NCBI RefSeq assembly: GCF_017742995.1
Contig: NZ_CP072425.1
Coordinates: 1,984,001-2,048,000 of the forward strand
Length of the DNA stretch: 64,000 nucleotides
Origin: Pseudoalteromonas viridis
GTDB taxonomy: Bacteria > Pseudomonadota > Gammaproteobacteria > Enterobacterales > Alteromonadaceae
Reading direction: 5' to 3'
A program made the translations under genes and the position numbers. Position 1 is the first letter of the stretch, and the number at the start of each line of letters is the position of its first letter. Below are positions 46,765 through 55,448 of this stretch, piece after piece. The notes beneath the pieces are model-generated. The model worked only from the letters and a program-made list of their open reading frames with translations, was not told the DNA's origin and searched no databases.

Positions 46765-48705
46765 ATGGCTGTAGTATCTATGCGTGTTTCTACCTTTACC
46801 CGGCTGCTTGCTGTGTTACTGGCGCTTGCCAGTATCGTGCTGGCTGCCACTTTGTTTTGGGCCAGTCAGGTCTTTAGTGAGTTAGACAAACAAAACAACG
46901 CCTATGTTACGCTGAAAAACACCATACTGATCGATTTAGCCGGTACGATCGAAGATTACCTGAGCACCGGCGACAGCCAGGAGCTTAGCAAAGCCAGCGA
47001 ACAAATAAGCACCCTTAAACAGCAACAATTGACAGCGTTGCCTTCGTCACTAGCCGGCGACATGACCAGCAGACTCGATGCACTGGATGGTGACATAAAC
47101 GGTAAATATCGTGCACTGGGCAAGCTGTCTGGCAACGAAATGGCGTTGCTCGACAACGCCATCAGGCAGATGTCGGGCTCGGCATCGTCTTTAATGAGCT
47201 ACACCGCAAAAGCGTCCGAGCACCCAATGGCACCGCGCTACTATGCGCTGGCTTCGGATTACTACGGCGAAGTAACCAACCTCAGTATTTACACCTATCA
47301 GCTGGTGATCCATTTTGAACAGCAAACCCGGCAAAACCTGATGAGCAGTGTGCGTCGTCTGCAGGAACTGGCGCAGCAAATAGAGCGGCTGGAAAACCTG
47401 GGGGTGATGAGCGAAATTGACGAAGACGAGCTATTCCTTGGTGCTGAGGCAGAAGACCTGGCACTGGAGATCAAGGCTGAGCTGGTTAGCTGGCCCAAAC
47501 GCTTCAGCCGTGATCTGGAAAATACTTTGGCGCAGGCCGAGCAACGTCAGCAGGGGATGGCGCAATTACGAGGCGATATTAAGGCCATTTCGGCGCTGGT
47601 ATTGAGCGCTGAGGTGGCGTTGCAGGCAGAGCAAAACACACTTAAGCAAAACGTCTTTACCATCTTTGGTGTGGCCATTGGCTTGCTGGTGTTGCTGGCC
47701 ATTGCCGTGTATATCGTGCAGTTTAGCCAGGTACTGACGCCACTGCGTCAGCTTCGTAATGGCTTTGCCTTCCTGATAGAAAGTAATGAACTTAAAAATA
47801 TCGACAGCCAGAATGCCAACACCGAGATTGGTGAGATCGCCAGTTATTTCAATCAGCTGATTGAGCGTCAGCGTGGTGAAGCCGAAGAGCGCGAGCAAAT
47901 GCTGGCAGTGATCAACGACTTTATGCAGGACATGAACACCAATCTGGCCAGCATCAGTGCGCTGGCCGAGACCACCTCAACTCAGGTAGAGCAAAACCAG
48001 CAACAACTTGATGAGATCAAAGCGCTGGGCGTTGAAGCCAGCGACATTAACCAGCAGGTGGCGGATAACGCCGGTGAAACCTTCTCTGCCATGAAGCAAA
48101 GTGTTGGCTATGCCGAATCAATGCTGAGCGCCAGTTCCAGCACCCAGCAGCGCGTGGAGCAGGGCCTGTCGAGCCTCAATGAGCTGCTTAATGGCGTTGC
48201 GGACGTCGGTAAGGTCATTGAAATGATCCGCACCATTGCAGAACAAACCAACTTACTGGCGCTGAATGCCGCCATTGAATCGGCGCGGGCCGGAGAGCAT
48301 GGCCGCGGGTTTGCCGTGGTCGCCGATGAAGTCCGTAAGCTGGCGCAGCAAACCCAGGATTCGCTGTCAGACATTAATGAGCAGCTGACGATCCTCAGCG
48401 ATAACTCAAGCAAAGTGTCTTCGCAGATCAGCGCGCTGGCTGATGAAGCACAGCAGCAGACCGAGCATGCTCAGGAGCTGAAGAGCAACTCAGAAGGCGT
48501 TGCCGAGCGGGCACAGAGTGCCAATCAGGTGGCAGAGCATGCCATGGAGCTGGCGCAGCAGCAAAGTTCCCTGGTGGATAATTTCAGCAGTGCCATGGCC
48601 ACGATGAAGCAACAGGTGAATGGCTCAAATCAGCAGGTGCGCGATATTCAACACAGCCTGCAAGAGCAAATGGCCAAAATTCGCCAGAGCATTGGCATTC
48701 GCTAA
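46765..48705 (+). CDS. Methyl-accepting chemotaxis protein
   Basis: 646 residues (ATG 46780 is an alternative start). A first transmembrane helix ([20 protein letters not shown]) is followed by a helical periplasmic domain of about 270 residues rich in Gln and Leu. A second helix ([21 protein letters not shown]) and a HAMP segment ([14 protein letters not shown]) follow. The cytoplasmic signalling tip reads [20 protein letters not shown] then [20 protein letters not shown]. No C-terminal NWETF-type CheR tether is present. The sensed ligand is unknown. It is an isolated gene with a leaderless-looking AT-rich upstream region. Confidence 0.95.
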   Translation: MAVVSMRVSTFTRLLAVLLALASIVLAATLFWASQVFSELDKQNNAYVTLKNTILIDLAGTIEDYLSTGDSQELSKASEQISTLKQQQLTALPSSLAGDMTSRLDALDGDINGKYRALGKLSGNEMALLDNAIRQMSGSASSLMSYTAKASEHPMAPRYYALASDYYGEVTNLSIYTYQLVIHFEQQTRQNLMSSVRRLQELAQQIERLENLGVMSEIDEDELFLGAEAEDLALEIKAELVSWPKRFSRDLENTLAQAEQRQQGMAQLRGDIKAISALVLSAEVALQAEQNTLKQNVFTIFGVAIGLLVLLAIAVYIVQFSQVLTPLRQLRNGFAFLIESNELKNIDSQNANTEIGEIASYFNQLIERQRGEAEEREQMLAVINDFMQDMNTNLASISALAETTSTQVEQNQQQLDEIKALGVEASDINQQVADNAGETFSAMKQSVGYAESMLSASSSTQQRVEQGLSSLNELLNGVADVGKVIEMIRTIAEQTNLLALNAAIESARAGEHGRGFAVVADEVRKLAQQTQDSLSDINEQLTILSDNSSKVSSQISALADEAQQQTEHAQELKSNSEGVAERAQSANQVAEHAMELAQQQSSLVDNFSSAMATMKQQVNGSNQQVRDIQHSLQEQMAKIRQSIGIR

Positions 48706-48837
48706 CGGGTTTTAACCAGGCATGCTTGCTCTGGGGCACAGACAAAGCGTGCGTGTAAATGACTGTCCTTTGCTGGCAAGTCGCGTGGATCTTTGCTAAT
48801 ACTTGGCCATGCGCGACTGATAAATAAGGACAGTGCA

Positions 48838-49836
48838 ATGAACTGGTTAGCCAAAACGCTGACAACGGGCTTGTTTGCACTGGGGCTGAGTGCCTGCAGC
48901 GATAGCAATCAGCAGGCCGACTTAGATTTTACCCCGCAAAACACCGAGCGCCGTTTCTCATCGGATAACAGCCCGCTTGTCTTATTCGATGAAGCACACC
49001 ATAACTTTCTCACTATGAATGGCCGTTATCGGGCTTTTACTGACGTTTTACAAAGCGACGGCTATACCGTGCAAGCCAGCACGCAGCCGTTTACCGAGGC
49101 ACACCTTAATCAGGCCGATATTCTGGTAATTGCCAACGCACTGGACCGACAGCGCAGCGACTTTAACCCGCCATTTGGTAGCGCGTTTACAGCTCCAGAG
49201 GTTGCTGCGGTGTTACGCTGGGTAGAGCAGGGCGGCGCGTTGTTTCTGGTTGCCGATCATACTCCGTTTCCAAGAGTGATAGACAACCTCACTACCGCGC
49301 TGGGTATTGAATTCAGCGATGGCCATGTTAGCGACGCACAATTTAGCATCGCAGATCAAACCCTGGCGCCCCATGCAATTACGCTGGCCGTGGTGCCGGC
49401 ACTGAGAAAGCTGCCGGGGGCAACATCTATGACTGGGTTTGGGATAACTGGTGCCGTGGGTGGGGCAGCCTCCGCTGCGGTGGCAGAGCCGCCATCCGGT
49501 CAAATTGAACGAGTACGCTCATTTGGTGGCTCGGCTTTTAAAGTGCCGGATGGCGCGACTTCATTGCTGACTTTGGGCCCGGGCGCGACGTCTGTGACCC
49601 CCAAGATCCCTTTTCAGGTCACTGCCGATACGCCGCGCGTTGCTGTGGATGGCTGGAGCCAGGGGGCTGTGCTGGAGCTTGGCAAAGGCCGGGTTGCGGT
49701 CTTTGCTGAAGGCATGATGTTCTCGTCTCAGCGCGATACCAGCAGTGGCAAAATATACGGCATGAACAGCGCCGGGGCCGAGCACAACGAGGGGTTTTTA
49801 CTCAATGTTATGGCCTGGCTGGCGCGTGCTGAATAG
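48838..49836 (+). CDS. Lipoprotein with a DUF4350/ThuA-like (GATase1-fold) domain
   Basis: 332 residues from ATG 48838, with AAGGA 8 bases upstream. The signal TLTTGLFALGLSAC gives lipobox LSAC. After a short linker the domain reads LVLFDEAHHNFLTMNGRYRA, ADILVIANALD, EVAAVLRWVEQGGALFLVAD, and late GKGRVAVFAEGMMFSSQ, a Rossmann-like layout seen in class I amidotransferase-like domains. There the Cys nucleophile is absent, so binding or scaffold function is more likely than catalysis. The substrate is unknown. Confidence 0.75.
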   Translation: MNWLAKTLTTGLFALGLSACSDSNQQADLDFTPQNTERRFSSDNSPLVLFDEAHHNFLTMNGRYRAFTDVLQSDGYTVQASTQPFTEAHLNQADILVIANALDRQRSDFNPPFGSAFTAPEVAAVLRWVEQGGALFLVADHTPFPRVIDNLTTALGIEFSDGHVSDAQFSIADQTLAPHAITLAVVPALRKLPGATSMTGFGITGAVGGAASAAVAEPPSGQIERVRSFGGSAFKVPDGATSLLTLGPGATSVTPKIPFQVTADTPRVAVDGWSQGAVLELGKGRVAVFAEGMMFSSQRDTSSGKIYGMNSAGAEHNEGFLLNVMAWLARAE

Positions 49837-49926
49837 AAGGGGCGCTTATTGACTGCAGGCACTTGAATACGCAAATGCAGCGCTAATATCCTATTATAAA
49901 TACAAGTAAAATAAGCAGGAGACACA

Positions 49927-51489
49927 ATGAGCGACAGTAATTTAACTGAAAACTTTGAACATAAACTCAATCTGCGCAGCCTGGAGGCGGATGATTATGA
50001 CGATCTCAAAGAGGTGATGGAAATTGTCTATCCTAACCTCGGCGGCGCGCCTTCCGAGAGACAGTTCAGGGCTCAGCTCTCCAGCTTTCCACAAGGCCAG
50101 ATCTGCATTGAAGACCACGGTAAAGTGGTCGCAGCGGCGTTTTCATTGATTGTGGATTATGACAAGTTTGGCGATCACCACACCTATGATGAGATAACCG
50201 GTGATGCCTACCTGACAACACACGATCCGCTCGGCGACGTACTCTATGGGGCTGAGGTGTTTGTCCACCCCGATTATCAGGGCATGCGCCTGGGGCGGCG
50301 TTTATATGAGGCCAGAAAGGAGCTATGCCAGAACCTCAATCTTAAGTCGATTGTCGCAGGCGGGCGTATTCCCAACTATCAGCACTACGCCAGCGAAATG
50401 TCGCCACAAAAGTACATTGAACTGGTCAAAAAGAAAGAAATTTACGACCCCATTTTGAGCTTTCAGCTGTCTAACGACTTTGAGGTAAAGCGCGTCCTTA
50501 ATAAATATATGCCCGAGGATAAAGAGTCCAAAGGCTATGCCACCTTGCTGGAGTGGACCAATCTCTATTATGAGCGCAATGCGTCGCCTCTGTTTGGTGC
50601 GGTTAAAAAGTCTGCCCGGGTGGGCTGCGTGCAATGGCAAATGCGGCCACTTAATTCTGTTGAAGAGCTCACCCAGCATGTGGAGTTCTTCATTGATGCG
50701 TTGGCGGATTATCAGTGCGATCTGGCCCTGTTGCCTGAGCTGTTTAACGCCCCTTTAATGGGCATTGAGGCCCATGACAATTCGCTCGATTCCATCAAGG
50801 CACTGGCGGAGTTTTCCAATGAAGTGGTGGAGGCCATTTCGCATCTGGCGGTCAGTTACAATATCAACATTATTGCGGGCTCAATCCCGGTGATTGAAGA
50901 CAAAGAGCTCTACAATGTGTCGTATTTTTGCCGTCGCGACGGCACCATAGAGTCGCAAACTAAAATACACCCAACCCCTTACGAAAAAAGCGCCTGGATC
51001 ATGCAAGGCGGTGACAGCCTGAATGTCTTTGACACCGACTTTGGTAAAATCGGGATCCTGATCTGCTACGATGTGGAGTTTCCGGAGCTGGCGCGATTGC
51101 TCTCAGAGCAGGGCATGCAAATTCTCTTTGTGCCATTTTGGACAGATACCAAAAACGCCTATTTGCGGGTACGCTGTTGTGCACAGGCCCGGGCCATCGA
51201 AAACGAGTGTTATGTGGTGACAGCAGGCAGTGTGGGCAACCTGCCCAAAGTGGATGGCGCCGATATTCAGTATGCTCAGTCAGCGGTATTTTCCCCTTCA
51301 GATTTCGCCTTTCCCCATGATGCGACCATGGCAGAAACCACCCCTAATACGGAAATGACCTTGATAGTCGACCTGGATTTAGAAAAACTGCATGAGCTGC
51401 GCCACGAAGGATCGGTCAGAAACTATCTCGACAGACGACGCGACTTGTATCGGATAAACTGGCTGGGTGAGCAAAAAATCAAAAAATAA
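49927..51489 (+). CDS. GNAT acetyltransferase - carbon-nitrogen hydrolase (nitrilase) fusion
   Basis: 520 residues. Residues 1-215 are a GNAT-like acyltransferase domain (LRSLEADDYDDLKEVMEIVY, AEVFVHPDYQGMRLGRRLYE as acetyl-CoA loop, VAGGRIPNY). Residues about 225-510 are a nitrilase-superfamily domain with the Glu-Lys-Cys triad in ALLPELFNAP, TKIHPTPYEKSAW and IGILICYDVEFPEL. The fused layout corresponds to the YhcX-type branch. The substrate, an amide or nitrile, is unknown, and an acylated amine that is later hydrolysed is possible. The gene is monocistronic with a strong terminator. Confidence 0.92.
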   Translation: MSDSNLTENFEHKLNLRSLEADDYDDLKEVMEIVYPNLGGAPSERQFRAQLSSFPQGQICIEDHGKVVAAAFSLIVDYDKFGDHHTYDEITGDAYLTTHDPLGDVLYGAEVFVHPDYQGMRLGRRLYEARKELCQNLNLKSIVAGGRIPNYQHYASEMSPQKYIELVKKKEIYDPILSFQLSNDFEVKRVLNKYMPEDKESKGYATLLEWTNLYYERNASPLFGAVKKSARVGCVQWQMRPLNSVEELTQHVEFFIDALADYQCDLALLPELFNAPLMGIEAHDNSLDSIKALAEFSNEVVEAISHLAVSYNINIIAGSIPVIEDKELYNVSYFCRRDGTIESQTKIHPTPYEKSAWIMQGGDSLNVFDTDFGKIGILICYDVEFPELARLLSEQGMQILFVPFWTDTKNAYLRVRCCAQARAIENECYVVTAGSVGNLPKVDGADIQYAQSAVFSPSDFAFPHDATMAETTPNTEMTLIVDLDLEKLHELRHEGSVRNYLDRRRDLYRINWLGEQKIKK

Positions 51490-51494
51490 CAGTC

Positions 51495-51524
51495 AAACCC
51501 AGCACTGTGCAGTGCTGGGTTTTC
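51495..51524. terminator. Bidirectional terminator between the nitrilase-fusion and protease operons
   Basis: AAACCCAGCACTG and CAGTGCTGGGTTT pair around TG, a nearly perfect 13-bp stem followed by T residues. Confidence 0.92.
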
Positions 51525-51532
51525 GTTTGAGG

Positions 51533-51958
51533 TTATTCTGCCTCTAAGCCTTCGATATCAATCCCGAACTGAGTACTGAGCACGCCACTTAAAGCCGCAA
51601 TTCGGGCTTTAAATTCACGTAAATCTGCACCTGTATCCGCGATGAAAATAGCGCGACTGCCTCGCACATACACCAGGTTCAGGTCATGGGCTTTGGCAAA
51701 TTCACTGGCGTTGATCACCGGCTCCAGCTCGGCAACCACTTCTCCGGTTAGGGTGTAGGCGGCACCAGATTTTGCATCAATCAGAGATGTGCCGGCCTGC
51801 AAGTTGGCGCTGGCCGTTTGATACGTTTTACCATTCAGGCTGAGCGTTTGCATGGTGCTCGCGCTGAGCGGTTTTGCCTCATACACTTCGTCGGTGGAGG
51901 CACTGGCAACTGAAATGCCGCAGGCAAATAATGCGGTGGTGATTAAGCGTTTTTTCAT
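51533..51958 (-). CDS. Small exported partner of the kexin-like protease, probable external chaperone
   Basis: 141 residues; signal peptide MKKRLITTALFACGISVASA. The mature part of about 120 residues has two halves. One contains SLNGKTYQTASANLQAGTSL and VVAELEPVINASEFAKAHDL. The other contains NLVYVRGSRAIFIAD and a helix LREFKARIAALSGVL, followed by an acidic tail GIDIEGLEAE. The halves resemble short protease-propeptide folds. It lies 11 bases downstream of a protease gene that lacks an N-terminal propeptide. This is the layout of Aeromonas sobria ASP and its ORF2 chaperone, encoded directly downstream, which folds and inhibits the enzyme. Similar size supports the same job, but the sequence relation itself is unchecked. 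Confidence 0.68.
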   Translation of the reverse strand: MKKRLITTALFACGISVASASTDEVYEAKPLSASTMQTLSLNGKTYQTASANLQAGTSLIDAKSGAAYTLTGEVVAELEPVINASEFAKAHDLNLVYVRGSRAIFIADTGADLREFKARIAALSGVLSTQFGIDIEGLEAE

Positions 51959-51969
51959 GTCGGTGCTCC

Positions 51970-53778
51970 TTATTTACGACCAATAAAGCGAATGTCCCAT
52001 GACTTCAGCAAGCCATTTTCGAGGTTGTTTTTGTGCACCATATTGACGTTGGGCACACCCGCAGCACTGGGGTCAAACTGGTAGTATTCATCTTCGGCTG
52101 CGGTATCAATCACGCGTAGCGTCCACTCACCCTGGGCCTGCTCACCATAAAAATGGTGGGTTAGCATTTGGGTGTTTTCCATGCCGTTATTACCCAGGAT
52201 GGTTCCGGTGCGTGGAGTCATGATCACGCTGCGCGTACCCGATGGGGAAATTAGTTCGATTGCCAGGTCTCGGGTGCTGGTGTGGTCGATATTCACGCGC
52301 ACCTGAACGGCATCAAGCGTCATTTCTTCTGCTGAAGAATAGGTGCTCTGCACACCGTTCACATTGCCATCCGGGATCTCTGCGTTTGCATTTACCACGA
52401 AACGCTCGGTCTGTGTAAATTGCCCCAGGTTCTGGTTATAGAATCGCGCCATATTGACCGCAGCATCAACGTCTACGGCACCGAAGCCATAGTAATTGTG
52501 GAACGCATAGCCAGCAGCATTGGTTTGCCACGCATCAATGGCCTGGTAACTGACTGTTTCGCCCTGGGTATTATTAAATGACAGCGAAACCCCCGGATGC
52601 TCTGCATCTATCTTGCGTGCAGTGGAAGCCAGGATGTGACGAACATCTTGCCATGTCAGCGCCGGGTTTGCCGACATGATCAGTGCGATGGCACCGGCAG
52701 CACTGGGGGCGGCAGATGAAGTACCGTTAAAGCGCGCACCATAATCACAGGTTGGATCCAGTGGATGACCGCCGTGCAGTGCGTTTCGGCCATATGATGG
52801 ATTGTAACCCGCCTCACAGCCACTCAGGTCTGTGGTGATCATCGCGGGTGAATAGACCCCGTACTGACCACCTGTGGCCGATACAAATACAGCTGATCCC
52901 ACGGTTGAGTAAGACGAAAGCTGGCCATCGGCGTTATAGGCCGAAACCACCAGGTTCCAGAACGAGGTGTCCATGCGCTCCAGGTTGACGTTCTGTAGTG
53001 GCAAGCCGTGGTTTTTGTTATCAAAGCGCAAGTAGCCAGAGCCAAAACGCGGATCGGTGTATCTCTGGCTGGTGTAGCCATTACCGGCTGACTTTACAAA
53101 CAACGCGCCGCGACCGCCATGGGTAGTGCGGGTGATCTCTTCCTGCGCATCTTCATAGGTTTTAAGCCAAGGATCTTCCTCGTAGTCGAAGCCGACCGGC
53201 GCAGATAAAGTGCGGCCATAGCTTTGGTTAAATATCCGCGGGAAATCAAACGAATGCTTATTGTAACCATCTGAGTACATACCGTGAGACTGCAACCAGT
53301 TGGCGGTATTGTAGTTGCCTGACGAGATCAGGTTAAAGCCCACTATGCCGGCACGTGGTGCGATGCCACGCCCGCCAATGCCATTGAAAGCGCTGGCGGC
53401 GATAATGCCGGCAACCGAGGTGCCATGACTATCAGTAGGGCCACCGGGAACCAGATCGGGCGTGTCGGTGGTAAAGTTCCATGAACCCGGACGCACGTTG
53501 TCGCGTAAGTCCGGGTGAGTCAGCTCGACCGCACCGTCAATCACAGCAGCGGTAACACCGGTGCCCATAATACCCAGTGCGTGAGTCAGTGACAGGTTCA
53601 TGTCTTCGCCAGCCTGCCCGCCACGCTCTGAAAACGCAGCCTGACCGGTATTTTGCAGGTGCCACTGGTGAGATACCAGCGGATCGCCCGGCATCAGTGG
53701 ATAGTCGGCAGCCGAAACGGCCACACTGTGTGAGGCCGCGATAAGCGTGGCCAGCATGGTGAGTTTGGTTTTTATCAT
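51970..53778 (-). CDS. Kexin-like subtilisin-family serine protease with P-domain
   Basis: 602 residues. Signal peptide up to about residue 23 (SHSVAVSA), then directly the catalytic domain with no propeptide: Asp81 in VTAAVIDGAVELTHPDL, His118 in TDSHGTSVAGIIA, Ser354 in ARFNGTSSAAPSAAGA. From about residue 455 a proprotein-convertase P-domain follows (AVQVRVNIDHTSTRDLAIEL, ISPSGTRSVIMTPRTG, GEWTLRVIDTAAEDEYY). This is the architecture of the Aeromonas serine protease ASP and eukaryotic kexin. The product is probably secreted through the type II system. The next gene, 11 bases away, is a small exported protein that may be its chaperone. Confidence 0.93.
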   Translation of the reverse strand: MIKTKLTMLATLIAASHSVAVSAADYPLMPGDPLVSHQWHLQNTGQAAFSERGGQAGEDMNLSLTHALGIMGTGVTAAVIDGAVELTHPDLRDNVRPGSWNFTTDTPDLVPGGPTDSHGTSVAGIIAASAFNGIGGRGIAPRAGIVGFNLISSGNYNTANWLQSHGMYSDGYNKHSFDFPRIFNQSYGRTLSAPVGFDYEEDPWLKTYEDAQEEITRTTHGGRGALFVKSAGNGYTSQRYTDPRFGSGYLRFDNKNHGLPLQNVNLERMDTSFWNLVVSAYNADGQLSSYSTVGSAVFVSATGGQYGVYSPAMITTDLSGCEAGYNPSYGRNALHGGHPLDPTCDYGARFNGTSSAAPSAAGAIALIMSANPALTWQDVRHILASTARKIDAEHPGVSLSFNNTQGETVSYQAIDAWQTNAAGYAFHNYYGFGAVDVDAAVNMARFYNQNLGQFTQTERFVVNANAEIPDGNVNGVQSTYSSAEEMTLDAVQVRVNIDHTSTRDLAIELISPSGTRSVIMTPRTGTILGNNGMENTQMLTHHFYGEQAQGEWTLRVIDTAAEDEYYQFDPSAAGVPNVNMVHKNNLENGLLKSWDIRFIGRK

Positions 53779-54138
53779 GAGTTTAGATTCTTCTTTTTTA
53801 TGACTTGTCCCTATTTCTGTATGTACCCTATATTGTCACATTTGAAAATGCAAGGTTGTTATTTTTAAACTTTGAGTTAATAGATTTTCGCCTTGCGAGA
53901 AAAAAGTCTAAAGAATGCGACTACTTACGCGGTGATGGATGATTTTTGCCTGAATATATCGTTCTAAGCACTGATTAATACTTAGTAGTACCGAATTGTA
54001 CAGTTGCTTAACATTAGGGCGAGTGCCACAGTGCACTGCCTGTTTTTAATAAAGTAATACACAATGCAGAGAAGTTGCGTTAAAAGGGGAAGTTTCGCAA
54101 CAATAGGATGATATTGAACAAATAACAGGAAGATTCTG
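53779..54138. other. Intergenic stretch between divergent genes
   Basis: 360 bases, AT-rich, containing promoters of the leftward protease and rightward hydrolase genes by necessity. No open frame with a credible start, no hairpin terminator and no repeat was recognised. Confidence 0.6.
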
Positions 54139-55371
54139 ATGGCGAAGTTAACAACGGTTTTGCTCATGGCTGCGCTAGGTAATATCACTTGTATTGCTGC
54201 TGGAAAAACCAATGGTAGTCACCAAGGGGCGCCTGTTGCATCAGTTAAAGAAGCAAACATTAAACATTGGTGGCAACCAGAAACTGGGGAGAGGTTCTGG
54301 GACATTGCCATTCTTGACCATGCGTTTATTGATGCAGGGCCATCGGACAGACAAGATGGGATACCCACAGGCAAACTCAGTTTAAATCGCAGTGGTATTA
54401 AGCAGGTTGTTGACTTTGCCAAGGAGATAGCAAACGGTGAGCATGGTGAATACGATAGCTTGTTGATTGCTCATAAAGGAAAATTGGTGTTTGAGTCTTA
54501 TTTTAGACGCGGTCGCATCGATTTACCGCACCCTCAGTCTTCGGTCACTAAAGTTTATACTGCTCTGGCATTGGCTCGCGTCATAGAACTTGGCTATCTG
54601 ACAATGGCTGACCTGGGCAAGCCCTTGATCAGCTTTCTTAAAGAAATTGTACCTACAAGGTTAGCAAAGGGCGTTGATAAAATCACCCTGCACCAGGCTT
54701 TAACTATGACAACAGGGATCAGTCAAACCCATTCGCAGTGGGAAGCAATGCAGGCATATCCAAAGCTCATAACGGGCCAGAAAGAAGTTCAGGTGCTACT
54801 TGAGCAGAGCGAGTCTGTCAGCGCACAAACTCAAGTATTTAACTATGGTATTGGACCGCAGTTTGTAATGCAGGTGGTTGAGGCCGTGACCCCAATGCCT
54901 GTTCATGAATTTATAGAAAAAGAGTTATTCGCCAAATTAGGAATAGTTCAATATGACTGGAAAACGGCTGCAAATGGACTACCTGAATCGGTCTGGAAGA
55001 GCAGCCTAACCGCTCGGGATATGATTAAAATTGGCATGCTAGTGATGAATGAAGGAAAATGGAATAACCAGCAGCTAGTTTCGCAGGCATTTATCAACAA
55101 GGCGACTAGCCGTTTGCTTGATACCGCTGAAGAAGAGATTTTTGGTGGTGGTAAAGATGTGTCTCAACAGGGATATGGCTACTACTGGTGGCACTCGGTA
55201 TTACAACATGGTGATAAACGTTATACCAGTGTCTCTGCGCAAGGAGGTGGGGGTATATATATTATGCTGATAAAAGAGCTGGATCTGATCATGGTCGTCA
55301 CAGCTCATGCGTCTGAGAATGCAACTCAGCAGCTTGTTGCTGAACGGGTCCTGCCTGCTTTTATAAACTAA
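54139..55371 (+). CDS. Exported beta-lactamase-fold serine hydrolase
   Basis: 410 residues from ATG 54139, with AGGAAG upstream. The signal peptide is LTTVLLMAALGNITCIAA. The penicillin-binding/class C-like fold shows the SxxK nucleophile motif in HPQSSVTKVYTALAL, a Tyr at FNYGIGPQF in place of the usual YxN, and a Gly-rich third motif AQGGGGIYIML. Related proteins are esterases or D-amino peptidases as often as beta-lactamases, so no resistance function is claimed. The third bases look more AT-rich than in the neighbours, hinting at recent acquisition. It ends at a strong bidirectional terminator. Confidence 0.88.
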   Translation: MAKLTTVLLMAALGNITCIAAGKTNGSHQGAPVASVKEANIKHWWQPETGERFWDIAILDHAFIDAGPSDRQDGIPTGKLSLNRSGIKQVVDFAKEIANGEHGEYDSLLIAHKGKLVFESYFRRGRIDLPHPQSSVTKVYTALALARVIELGYLTMADLGKPLISFLKEIVPTRLAKGVDKITLHQALTMTTGISQTHSQWEAMQAYPKLITGQKEVQVLLEQSESVSAQTQVFNYGIGPQFVMQVVEAVTPMPVHEFIEKELFAKLGIVQYDWKTAANGLPESVWKSSLTARDMIKIGMLVMNEGKWNNQQLVSQAFINKATSRLLDTAEEEIFGGGKDVSQQGYGYYWWHSVLQHGDKRYTSVSAQGGGGIYIMLIKELDLIMVVTAHASENATQQLVAERVLPAFIN

Positions 55372-55392
55372 ATAGAGTGTACTGAAGGCCTA

Positions 55393-55426
55393 AAAAAAGG
55401 AAGCCGCTTAGCGGCTTCCTTTTTTA
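55393..55426. terminator. Bidirectional terminator between the hydrolase gene and valS
   Basis: AAAAAAGGAAGCCGC and GCGGCTTCCTTTTTT pair around TTA, with A- and T-runs on either side. Confidence 0.95.
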
Positions 55427-55448
55427 AATAAACAACAATCAATGATTG

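Noticed and set aside
54139..55371. Antibiotic-resistance beta-lactamase
   Set aside because: The fold is shared with many esterases and peptidases, and the YxN motif is altered. Resistance cannot be supported.
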